A DNA stretch of 64,000 nt from Endozoicomonas_A sp049275935 (GTDB taxonomy: Bacteria; Pseudomonadota; Gammaproteobacteria; Pseudomonadales; Endozoicomonadaceae). Of the stretch, positions 26,415 to 34,781 are shown in pieces. Location of the stretch: the NCBI RefSeq assembly GCF_049275935.1, contig NZ_CP184830.1, positions 62,001 through 126,000 on the forward strand. Reading direction: 5' to 3'. Numbering within the stretch: position 1 is the stretch's first letter; each line of letters opens with the position of its first letter. The position numbers were made by a program, and so were the translations under genes. Below the pieces are notes generated by a model. That model did no database searches. It was not told the DNA's origin and worked only from the letters and a program-made list of their open reading frames with translations.

Positions 26415-27095
26415 TTAACCGCCTGGTCTCACGTACCCGGAGCATTTGAACTTTCTAATACACATACCTACACCATCTCCAAGAGTGAACCAATGAAACC
26501 ATCCGGTGCATCTGCCAACCTGTGCTATAACGAAATAGGATGTAACCAAAGCAACCACAGCAGCCGCCCCGACCCCGACCCACAGTCCGGCTTCAGAGAC
26601 GGTATTTTTCCAGTTCTGGCAACTGCCTGTCAGTTCATCAAGATAAGATTCGGTTTTGTCACAAGCAGGCTGTGTAAGCGCCGAAATATGATACTGGGGG
26701 TAGATATATTGCCATTCCGAGCCAGTGACTGTACAGGGTAATGTCTCTGAACCGGTATCCTGCATGTTTTCCTGCCCCTTGAGCAAAGCAGTGCGGATGG
26801 CTTCGCGGCCAAGACACTTTTTCATTGCCTGAATATCAAGCCGTGAAGCCTTGTCGGCTTTGGTTGTAAAAATAGTGCGTTCCCACTGAAACACAGTTTC
26901 CCCTGTTGATGCATTGAGCGCACAGCCGCCCAGGCAGTCAATCGGATGATTTTTACAAACCTTTTCTCCGTTCGGGCAGGAAGCATCAAATATAATGCCA
27001 TTACTGTTTCCTTCCACAATAGGGTTTGCTGCTACCAAAGCAGAAGAAAGGCTCGCAAAAAGTAGCAAAATGTTTTTGTTCAGGGGATTGAGCAT
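26415..27095 (-). CDS. Exported cysteine-rich protein of unknown function
   Basis: 226 residues. A signal peptide (ILLLFASLSSALVAANP) is followed by a cysteine-rich domain with CPNGEKVCKNHPIDCLGGC and several later cysteines, then one membrane helix near the C-terminus (VGVGAAAVVALVTSYFVIAQV). The short tail again has cysteines. This is the layout of a type I membrane protein with a disulphide-bonded outer domain. I recognise no family. The overlapping plus-strand frame at 26157-26741 has no signal or motif and is rejected in favour of this one. Confidence 0.65.
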   Translation of the reverse strand: MLNPLNKNILLLFASLSSALVAANPIVEGNSNGIIFDASCPNGEKVCKNHPIDCLGGCALNASTGETVFQWERTIFTTKADKASRLDIQAMKKCLGREAIRTALLKGQENMQDTGSETLPCTVTGSEWQYIYPQYHISALTQPACDKTESYLDELTGSCQNWKNTVSEAGLWVGVGAAAVVALVTSYFVIAQVGRCTGWFHWFTLGDGVGMCIRKFKCSGYVRPGG

Positions 27096-27270
27096 GATTA
27101 TTTTTTACTCCAATTTAAAAAACATAGAAATTCGCCTGCATCGCTCATACAGGCTGCTTAAAAATGGCATAAAATCAGCCATATTCAATTTGAAAAACAA
27201 ATCAGTATTGGCCAGTCAGCAACAGGAGACACTGAAGCCTCCTGCTTTGTGCAGCGGCTTGTTACTTGAT

Positions 27271-28437
27271 TCAAGGCTTACGGTACGATGGTGTATAGTT
27301 AATCTGCACGACCTGAAGTGACTCAATTTGCTTTTTAAGACTCTCCTGAACATCTTCCGGCCATTGACTTATATAGGCCCTGGTAAAGCCATCCTTTGAT
27401 ATCTGACTTCCGTTCATCTCTAGGAACAGTTGATTCAGATCGTAAAACACTCCCGATGGTTCCAGGACAGAAACAGAAAGCCCTATGGTATCAATCAGCG
27501 AAAAACCCGACTTTTCATCATAAAAAACATTATTGAAGTTCGGGTCTCGATGAACCGCCCTGGAAAGGGTATAAATCCCATCGAATTTCGAAACCCTGTG
27601 ACGCAGGTGAAATTTCGCCAGAATTTGCCCAAGCTCGGAAAACAATGCTTCAATATCAAAACTGCTTGAGGGCCTGCGGGACTCAGCAACCCAATCCCGA
27701 AGAGAGCGCCCTTTTACGGCTTTGAACAGTGAGTGCATCCTCCCCCCGATCAATCCACTCCACTCATCAAAACCAAAAGCCACCGGCTCTTCTTCAGGCA
27801 CAAAGTAGCATTCAGCCACTTTCAACATAGGGGTAATCATAAAGCCAGTTTCAGCATAACCTTTCAAAATAAACTGCTGACCGTTGATCCGTATCGTGTT
27901 CAACGAAAACACCGAAGGAGAACGAGCCAGAAAAGCTATGAACTCAGCTTCATCCGTGTTGTCAGTCGCCCACTGTAAGCCCTTGTAACGCACAGGAATT
28001 TGTTGCCATTGGCTGGCGTTGTTCCCCGGCCAACGCCAGTTGAAATAATCTTCCAGGTCAGCTTGCCAATCATCGCAGGACATTGTTGCAGCATGAATGG
28101 CTTGGGTTTTTCTTAATAGTTTCAAAGCTTCTGCGCAGTTTTTACTGGCAGTCAGAGACTGACAAAATTCACTGTCCAGTTTCGGCTTCCAGAGTTCAAA
28201 GGGTTGGATACTACAGGATTCATCATCCCCGGTTACTGGCGAGTGCGGTGTCTCGTGCCATGCAAAATAAGCAGCTGCAGACGCAAACAGCACGGCCAAA
28301 GGGAACCGACAACCTCCACGACTCCATGGCTCTGTCGGACAACTTTCCAAAGAAAAAGAATATGTGGACTGCATTAACAGCAGGAGGGTCAGCATAATAA
28401 AAAATAACGGCCCAAAGGCTAAGCGGTTTCGCGGCAT
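27271..28437 (-). CDS. Exported kinase-like protein, copy 1
   Basis: 388 residues with a signal peptide (LFFIMLTLLLLMQSTYSFS). It has protein kinase/aminoglycoside-phosphotransferase-like motifs: Lys192 in FILKGY, the catalytic loop HRDPNFNN (Asp298, Asn303) and IDTIG with Asp316 at the metal-binding DxG position. A helix before the loop (ELGQILAKFHLRHR) fits the fold. First of three paralogues in this block, all on the minus strand. Exported kinase folds occur among effectors and secretory-pathway kinases; the function here is unknown. The first loop position reads HRD, unlike the HHD of the other copies. Confidence 0.7.
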   Translation of the reverse strand: MPRNRLAFGPLFFIMLTLLLLMQSTYSFSLESCPTEPWSRGGCRFPLAVLFASAAAYFAWHETPHSPVTGDDESCSIQPFELWKPKLDSEFCQSLTASKNCAEALKLLRKTQAIHAATMSCDDWQADLEDYFNWRWPGNNASQWQQIPVRYKGLQWATDNTDEAEFIAFLARSPSVFSLNTIRINGQQFILKGYAETGFMITPMLKVAECYFVPEEEPVAFGFDEWSGLIGGRMHSLFKAVKGRSLRDWVAESRRPSSSFDIEALFSELGQILAKFHLRHRVSKFDGIYTLSRAVHRDPNFNNVFYDEKSGFSLIDTIGLSVSVLEPSGVFYDLNQLFLEMNGSQISKDGFTRAYISQWPEDVQESLKKQIESLQVVQINYTPSYRKP

Positions 28438-28644
28438 AACATGTTCCTGAATCAGATATTGGTTATTCTATGACCGTAATTACTCCAGAGAGTTCAACGC
28501 CCATCGAACATCGTTCGATGATTCAGATTCATGCTGCCAGCCTGATTACGGTTCTATATTTAGTCCAGACCGGTAAAAAAGACGCCCTTTAACCCACTTT
28601 TTGGCCTGGGTAGCAAGCTCAGGGCAAACGTCTCGTTGCAAGAT

Positions 28645-29772
28645 TTAAAGTGACTCTATTTCCTGCTTGAGATTCTCCTGAGCTTCTTCTGGCCACTGAC
28701 CTACATAGGCACTGATAAAGCTACCCTTTGATATTCTGTGTTTGTCCATATTCTTGAACAGCATAATAAGGTCATTATGCACTTTAGACGGTTCCAAAAC
28801 TGAAACAGAAAGCCCGATGGTATCAATCAGAGAGAAGCCCGACTCTTCATCATAAAAAACATTCTGGAAATTCAGGTCATGATGAACGGCTCTGGAAAGG
28901 GTATAAATTCCATCCAAATCCGAATCTCTGTGACGCAGGTGAAATTTCGCCAGAATTTGCCCAAACTCCGAGAACAAGGCACCAAGGTCAACCTTACTTG
29001 AAGGTTTACGGGACTCATCTAGCCAATCATGGAGTGAGCGCCCTTTCACGGCTTTGAACAGGGAGTGCATACGCCCCGCGACCCATCCGCTCCACTCATC
29101 AAAACCAAAAGCCACGGGCTCTTCTTCTGGCACAAAGTAGCATTCTGCCACTTTCAACATGGGGGTAATCATAAAGCCAGTGTCCGCATAGCCCTTCAAA
29201 ATAAACGGCTGACCGTTGATCTCGATCCTGTCCAACGAAAACACCGAAGGAGAACGAGCCAGAAGAGCTATGAACTCAGCTTCATCCATGGTGTCAGTCA
29301 CCCACTGTAACCCTCTGTGATGCACAGGATTTTGTTGCCATTGGCTGGCGTTGTTCCCCGGCCAGCGCCAGTTGAAATAGTCTTCCAGATCAGCTTGCCA
29401 ATCATCGCAGGACATTGTTGCAGGTTGCATGGCTTGCGTTTTTCTTAATAGTTTCAAAGCTTCTGTGCAGTTTTTACTGGCAATCAGAGACTGACAAAAT
29501 TCACGGTCCAGTTTTGGCTTCCAGAGTTCAAAGGGCTGGATAGTACAGGATTCATCTTCCCCGGATTCTGGCGAGTGTGGTGTCTCGGGCGATGCAAAAT
29601 AGTTAGCTGCAGACGCAAACAGGACGGCCAAAGAGAACCGATGCCCTCCAGAGCGACGGCATGGCTCTGTATGATAACTTTCTGAAGAAAATGAAGGTGC
29701 CGTCTGCATTAAGAACAGTGAGGTCAGCAGAATAGAAAGTAACTGCCCACAGGCAAAGCGGTTTGACGGCAT
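28645..29772 (-). CDS. Exported kinase-like protein, copy 2
   Basis: 375 residues, closely similar to the copy at 27271-28437 throughout. A signal peptide (LLSILLTSLFLMQTAPSFS) is followed by a Cys-containing region, the FILKGY lysine, the catalytic loop HHDLNFQN and IDTIG. The C-terminus is shorter than in copy 1. Its roughly 110-base leader is also shared with the other copies, so whole transcription units were duplicated. The catalytic Asp, Asn and metal-binding Asp are all kept, which argues for activity. Confidence 0.7.
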   Translation of the reverse strand: MPSNRFACGQLLSILLTSLFLMQTAPSFSSESYHTEPCRRSGGHRFSLAVLFASAANYFASPETPHSPESGEDESCTIQPFELWKPKLDREFCQSLIASKNCTEALKLLRKTQAMQPATMSCDDWQADLEDYFNWRWPGNNASQWQQNPVHHRGLQWVTDTMDEAEFIALLARSPSVFSLDRIEINGQPFILKGYADTGFMITPMLKVAECYFVPEEEPVAFGFDEWSGWVAGRMHSLFKAVKGRSLHDWLDESRKPSSKVDLGALFSEFGQILAKFHLRHRDSDLDGIYTLSRAVHHDLNFQNVFYDEESGFSLIDTIGLSVSVLEPSKVHNDLIMLFKNMDKHRISKGSFISAYVGQWPEEAQENLKQEIESL

Positions 29773-29774
29773 AA

Positions 29775-29882
29775 AGTACTCCTGAATCAGATCCTGATCA
29801 TTCTATGACCGTGATAACTCCAGAGAGTTCAACGGCCATCGAACATCATTCAACGATTCAGATTCATGCTGCCAGCCTGAGT
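29775..29882 (-). repeat. Shared leader of the kinase-like paralogues
   Basis: This leader recurs at about 28440-28550 and 32044-32150. All three share a GTTCCTGAATCAG-type start near the ATG and the distal ATTCAGATTCATGCTGCC (forward strand). It probably contains the promoter of each copy. No convincing -35/-10 pair stands out. Confidence 0.7.
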
Positions 29883-29981
29883 AAGATTATTTGGTGAATC
29901 CTGATCGGCAAAGAAGAGGCTCACTGATCCACGTTGACGCTTTGGTTTCTTAATAACATTGCTGTTATCAGGTCTAACTAG

Positions 29982-30146
29982 TAAGTACCTAACCAGTTGG
30001 TTTCGCATATTCTGGACGGCGGCTTTTTCCATCCTTCTGCGTTCCAACTCTGGTTGCGTAGCTATGGCTACGCGTCCGTCGTTGCGCCTTGAAGGATGAA
30101 AAAATCCACTTGCCAGAATATGCGAAACCAACTGGCCAGGTACTTA
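29982..30146. repeat. 165-bp palindromic element with GTAC ends
   Basis: Arms of 34 bases (29982-30015 and 30113-30146) are reverse complements with two mismatches; they begin TAAGTACCTAACCAG. The centre has a further inner palindrome (GTAGCTATGGCTAC). There is no gene inside. End fragments of the same element occur at 34763-34782, 36752-36765 and 52031-52051. It has the structure of a nonautonomous MITE-like element. Confidence 0.85.
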
Positions 30147-30199
30147 AGGAACTATTTTTTTTAATACGCGTCAAAAGTAGTAATTATTTATAAAAAATC

Positions 30200-30745
30200 A
30201 TGTGGGGTATACGAATGATAGGTGCTTGCAAAGAAAAAACTTTGAGCTTTTCTAACTCTACTGATCACATGTCAGAAAATACTGGTGCAAAAAAAACTGT
30301 TTATTTATGTAAAGAGTTCAATGAAGAAGGAAAACTTTTAGCCAGAAATAATAAAATACCACTTCTGAAAAGAAAATGTTCGCTGGTAAAAAAAATAGCT
30401 GGCAATTGCATATCTATTTTTGATAGATCCGTTTCCAGAGTCTGCGGGTCTATTGAACTGGCATTCAGTGAATGTAAAGATATGATTCATTTTAAATATA
30501 TTATTAGACCTGTATATAAATGCTTGCCTTCAAGAGTAGGACGCCCGATTGCCACAATCGCAACATTTTTTTTAGCCGATTGCCTATTTCATAAGCCCCC
30601 CGCATATTTAATGCAATATATGAACAAAGGACAAATAAAACCTGATTATACTGACCTTTATTCAAACATGTGCTGGACAGCTCTTGGTTGCATGGTGGCA
30701 TACTCTAAATATAAAAATCACCGACCCAATTCAGATACAAATTAG
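30200..30745 (+). CDS. Hypothetical protein, AT-rich
   Basis: Up to 181 residues; the ATG at 30215 with GGGG eight bases upstream may be the real start. The protein is basic, with several cysteines and one possible membrane segment (RPIATIATFFLADCLF). There is no signal peptide. Low GC and a lone position between a palindromic element and the third kinase-like gene suggest recent acquisition. I recognise no family. Confidence 0.5.
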   Translation: MWGIRMIGACKEKTLSFSNSTDHMSENTGAKKTVYLCKEFNEEGKLLARNNKIPLLKRKCSLVKKIAGNCISIFDRSVSRVCGSIELAFSECKDMIHFKYIIRPVYKCLPSRVGRPIATIATFFLADCLFHKPPAYLMQYMNKGQIKPDYTDLYSNMCWTALGCMVAYSKYKNHRPNSDTN

Positions 30746-30889
30746 TAATTTTTACTTTTGAAAGCTTTTGAAAGCTTTTGAGAGTGTGAAAGATCGAAGT
30801 GTCGATTTCATGATCTACCAAGTAATTCAGCGTGTATTCAAAAGACCCCGACTGCCGCTCTGGCTTCGATAACAAGCTCAGGGCCAACG

Positions 30890-32041
30890 TTACGGGCTAT
30901 ATCTCAACTTCAGCGCCAATTGAAGTACTGCCAAGTCCTCCTTGATAACTGCCTGAGTCTCTTCTGGCCACTGACTTGCGTAAGCCCTGATAAAGCCTCT
31001 CTTTGATATCCTGCTTCTGTTCATATCTTCAAAGAGCTGACTCAGATCATGGATCATTTCGGAGGGTTCCAGCACTGAAATAGAAAGCCCAATGGTATCA
31101 ATCAGCGAGAAACCCGTCTTTTCATCATAAAAAACATTCTTGAAATCCAGGTCATGGTGAACCGCTCTGGATAGAGTATAAATCCCATTGAAATTTGAAG
31201 TTCTGTGACGCAGGTGAAACTTCGCCAGAACTTGCCCAAACTCCGAGAACAAGGCATCAAGATCAACCTGGCTTGAGGGTTTGCGAGACTCAGCAACCCA
31301 GACCCCAAGAGAACGCCCCTTCACGGCTTTGAACAGGGAATGAATACGCCCCCCGATTAGCCCACTCCACTCATCGAAACCAAAAGCCACCGGCTCTTCT
31401 TCGGGTACAAAATAACATTCAGCCACTTTCAACATAGGGACAATAATAAAGCCACTGTTGATATAGCCTTTCAGGATAAACTGCTGACTGTTGATCTGTA
31501 TCGTATTCAACGAATAGATCGAGGCAGAGCGAGCCAGAATACCTATAAAGTCAGCTTCTTCGATGATGTCAAGCACTTGCTTAAAAGCCCCTACAGGTAT
31601 TTGCTGCCATTGGCTGGCGTTGTTTCCTGGCCAACGCCAGTTGAAATAGTCTGCCAGCTCAGCTTGCCAGTTATGGCAAGCCACTGTCGCAGGCTGCATA
31701 GCTCCCGTTTGCCTTAATAGTTCCAACGCTTCTGTGCGGTCTTTCAGGGAAACCAGGGACTGACAGAATTCTCTGTCCAGCCTGGGCTTCCAGAGTTCGA
31801 AGGGGTGAATACTGCAGGATTCATGCTCACCGGATAAAGGAACGTCCGGCGTCTCAGACCATGCATAATAGGTCACTGCAGAGACAAACAGGGCTGCTAA
31901 AGGAAACCTATAGCCTCGAAAGCCACTGCATTCGCTTGTCTGACAACTTTCTGAAGAAAACGACAGAGACGACTGCACAGACAGAAGAAGGATTAGCAGA
32001 GCAGAAAGAACCTGCCCATGGGTAAAGCGGGTTGGCAGCAT
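30890..32041 (-). CDS. Exported kinase-like protein, copy 3
   Basis: 383 residues with a signal peptide (VLSALLILLLSVQSSLSFS). It carries the FILKGY lysine, the catalytic loop HHDLDFKN and IDTIG, as in the other two paralogues. It is the most divergent copy, for example around residue 150, where the shared KGLQW segment is replaced. A block of 1.1 kb containing the hypothetical gene and the GTAC-ended element separates it from copy 2. The role is unknown; conserved catalytic residues support enzymatic activity. Confidence 0.7.
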   Translation of the reverse strand: MLPTRFTHGQVLSALLILLLSVQSSLSFSSESCQTSECSGFRGYRFPLAALFVSAVTYYAWSETPDVPLSGEHESCSIHPFELWKPRLDREFCQSLVSLKDRTEALELLRQTGAMQPATVACHNWQAELADYFNWRWPGNNASQWQQIPVGAFKQVLDIIEEADFIGILARSASIYSLNTIQINSQQFILKGYINSGFIIVPMLKVAECYFVPEEEPVAFGFDEWSGLIGGRIHSLFKAVKGRSLGVWVAESRKPSSQVDLDALFSEFGQVLAKFHLRHRTSNFNGIYTLSRAVHHDLDFKNVFYDEKTGFSLIDTIGLSISVLEPSEMIHDLSQLFEDMNRSRISKRGFIRAYASQWPEETQAVIKEDLAVLQLALKLRYSP

Positions 32042-32178
32042 GAGGTGTTCCTGAATCAGTTACTGGTAATTCTTAGACCCTGATTACCCCAGAAAGTTTA
32101 ACTACCGCGATCGAACATGATTCAGATTCATGCTGCCAGCCTGAATGTGGTTAGCTTTAAGCCCGGATCAGCAGGTAT

Positions 32179-32523
32179 TCAGCCGGACTCTGGCGCTCTC
32201 GTTTCGGCATCTTCTGGCAGACTGCCACCGGTTTTTGGCTGGTCGAGGGTGCAATTCCAACCCCAACCTTCCTGTTTTTTCACAAATTCTGAGGCTTGAC
32301 CTTCGCAATAGCCTTCAGTGTAAGTGGCGTTCCAGAGTGTCTTTTCATCACTGCCTTTGGTGTAGCGGACCTCACAGGGCAGGCTGGATTCACGCTGAAG
32401 ATAGATGACGCTTATCTTTCGTTCCTGATTGCTGCGGTCACAGGTGTATGAGTAATTATCCGATGCGGATGCCAGTCCGGTCATACCCAACCCAACCAGA
32501 ATGGCCAGAAAAGCTCTGTACAT
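32179..32523 (-). CDS. Small exported protein of unknown function
   Basis: 114 residues with a signal peptide (FLAILVGLGMTGLASAS). The mature part has four cysteines (YTCDRSN, LPCEVRY, GYCEGQ, WNCTLD), suggesting two disulphides in the periplasm, and a conserved-looking RKISVIYLQRESSLPCEV strand pattern. It resembles small periplasmic hypotheticals of gammaproteobacteria. It lies upstream of the kinase-like block and downstream of topB, with no operon link. Confidence 0.7.
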   Translation of the reverse strand: MYRAFLAILVGLGMTGLASASDNYSYTCDRSNQERKISVIYLQRESSLPCEVRYTKGSDEKTLWNATYTEGYCEGQASEFVKKQEGWGWNCTLDQPKTGGSLPEDAETRAPESG

Positions 32524-32722
32524 GGGGGATCATCCTGTTCGAATTCATAGTCAACCATCCCAGAAACGTTGGCTGAGTCAGCCCAACGAATCTGCCCGTG
32601 TAGGATCAAAAGAACCACTGGGGCACTCTAACACAGCCTTTGCCAGAAACTGAAAATTCTTGGACAAACATCTTACCAGGCAGAAACGGAACGCTGAATT
32701 CGTTCACATTCAGGGATCTTTG

Positions 32723-34651
32723 TCAGGAAGCTCGACGAGAGTTTTTTCTGCGCCGGGTTTTCTTCTTGAAGCGGTTTGGCGATACCGGAGGCAACCCCTG
32801 TACATTAATGGCTCCGGACTGCCCAGCCTCCCGCAACAACTGAACCAGATGCTGTTCCAGCTCACTCATAAAAGTCTGATAAGAGCCTTTTTTCTCTACA
32901 ATCTGATTCAGTGAGGCTTCCCAGCGGGCGGTCATGTCAGGACGACTGACAGGCTCGGGCAGAGCTTTTATCAATGCTTTCCCGGTCTCTGTAGCATGAA
33001 TGTTTTTACCCTGACGGGTAAGATATTTCCTATTGAACAATAATTCTATAATGCCTGCCCGGGTGGCTTCGGTACCCAGACCGTCGGTCTCCTTGAGCAC
33101 CTTCCTGATCCCGGTATCTTTAACATAGCGGGCAATACCGGTCATGGCCGACAGCAGAGTGGCGTCGGTGAAAGGTCTGGGTGGCTGAGTTTGCTTTTCT
33201 GCCAAATCCGCATCCTTGCAGAGCAGTGCCTGCCCCCTGTGCAATTCCGGCAACCTCTGACCGTCCTCTTTATCCTCAGAGACGGACGGCTTGCGGGGAA
33301 AAATGGCTTTCCAGCCTTCTTCCTGCACCTCCCTGCTGCTGGCCGTGAATTGCCCGCCTTCCAGGGTGACACTGACTTTACGAGCTAAAAACCGGTGATC
33401 CGGATAAAACTGTGCCACATACTGTCTGGCGATGAGGCCATATAAGTTGCGCTCCCGGTCACCCATTTTGTAGAGATCAGTTCTTCGGGTGGTCGGGATA
33501 ATACCGTGGTGTGCGCTTACTTTGCTGTCATTCCAGGCTTTGCTTTTGCGGTCGGGTAATGCACCGTCCACAGCACTGGCCAGTTTTTCATCATTGCTTC
33601 GTATCGCGCCAAGCACTTCCGGTGCCTCCCTGAAATGCTCCACAGGCAGATAACGACAATCCGATCGGGGATAAGTCACCAGTTTCTGCTCATAAAGCTT
33701 TTGACAGACATCCAACACTTCCTTGGCACTCATCCTTAACTGTTTGGCAGCATCAATCTGAAGAGCGGAAAGTGAATAGGGTAACGGTGGCGATTCCTTG
33801 CCAGGTTTCTTCTCCAGCTTAGTGACTGTCCCCTCCTTGCCCTGAATCCTGCTGACAACATTTTCCGCCAGTCGACGATCAAGTACACGGCCCTCGTCAT
33901 CCATCCAGGGCTGGCAGGCTTCACTGGGTTGCCATTTTGCCTTGAAACACTCACCCTGGTCAGTCACCAGCAGGGCAAAGACTTCGAAATAAGGTTTGGG
34001 TTGGAAATCGGCAATATCTTCGTCTCTTCGAACCACCAGGCCCAAAACCGGAGTCTGTACCCGACCGACAGAAAGCAAACCGCCATAACCTGCCTTTTTG
34101 CCAAGAACGGTATAGGCACGGGTTAAATTGATACCATAGAGCCAGTCGGCACGGGAGCGTGTCAGAGCGGAAACAGAAAGAGGTACAAAATCAGAATTGC
34201 TCTGCATTCGATCGAAGGCTTTCTTAACTGCCGGACCGTTCAAGTCATTCACTAAAAGACGACGGACACTTTTTCTGCGGGTTGGTGAAAGTTTGAGATA
34301 ATCCAACACTTCATCGACCAGCAACTGCCCTTCCCTGTCCGGGTCTCCGGCATGAACAATGACATCAGCCGTTTTCAACAGCTTACGAATCACCGATAAC
34401 TGGGAGCGAGTGTTTTTTCGTGGTTGCAGTTGCCACTGCTGGGGAACAATAGGCAAATGTTCAAAACGCCATTGCTTGAAGGCAGGGTCATACTGCTCAG
34501 GCTCAACCTGCTCCAGCAGGTGGCCTATACACCAGGTGACGACATCACCGGATGCGGTCTCTATGTAGCCATCCTGTCGTTTATGGGGGCGGGGCAAAAC
34601 ATCGGCTATGGCTCTGCCCAGACTGGGTTTTTCAGCAATGATTAAACGCAT
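32723..34651 (-). CDS. topB: DNA topoisomerase III
   Basis: 642 residues. The TOPRIM domain has the catalytic Glu7 in IIAEKPS and the metal site GDPDREG (Asp103, Asp105). The active-site tyrosine is Tyr327 in LVTYPRSD. SVGRVQTPVLGLVV and KETDGLGTEATRAGII are further type IA signatures. It relaxes and decatenates single-strand linked DNA in the cytoplasm. The C-terminal tail is short and basic (KKKTRRRKNSRR), with no zinc fingers. A truncated near-identical copy of its 5' half lies at 37341-37774. Confidence 0.95.
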   Translation of the reverse strand: MRLIIAEKPSLGRAIADVLPRPHKRQDGYIETASGDVVTWCIGHLLEQVEPEQYDPAFKQWRFEHLPIVPQQWQLQPRKNTRSQLSVIRKLLKTADVIVHAGDPDREGQLLVDEVLDYLKLSPTRRKSVRRLLVNDLNGPAVKKAFDRMQSNSDFVPLSVSALTRSRADWLYGINLTRAYTVLGKKAGYGGLLSVGRVQTPVLGLVVRRDEDIADFQPKPYFEVFALLVTDQGECFKAKWQPSEACQPWMDDEGRVLDRRLAENVVSRIQGKEGTVTKLEKKPGKESPPLPYSLSALQIDAAKQLRMSAKEVLDVCQKLYEQKLVTYPRSDCRYLPVEHFREAPEVLGAIRSNDEKLASAVDGALPDRKSKAWNDSKVSAHHGIIPTTRRTDLYKMGDRERNLYGLIARQYVAQFYPDHRFLARKVSVTLEGGQFTASSREVQEEGWKAIFPRKPSVSEDKEDGQRLPELHRGQALLCKDADLAEKQTQPPRPFTDATLLSAMTGIARYVKDTGIRKVLKETDGLGTEATRAGIIELLFNRKYLTRQGKNIHATETGKALIKALPEPVSRPDMTARWEASLNQIVEKKGSYQTFMSELEQHLVQLLREAGQSGAINVQGLPPVSPNRFKKKTRRRKNSRRAS

Positions 34652-34781
34652 CAGGTCAACAAAAGTTACATCAGATCAATGGTACAGCTGCCTATAATAA
34701 GTTTCTTTCTGGCCGTATCATAGCCCTGAATAAGCAGACAGCCCAAGGCTTCAGCCTTTTTCAAGTATCTGGCCAGTTGGT

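Noticed and set aside
26157..26741. Plus-strand open frame of 194 codons
   Set aside because: It overlaps the exported minus-strand protein at 26415-27095, which has a signal peptide, cysteine pattern and membrane helix; the plus frame has no motif or ribosome site.
29850..30174. Minus-strand open frames over 29850-30174
   Set aside because: They read through the palindromic element and have no family features.
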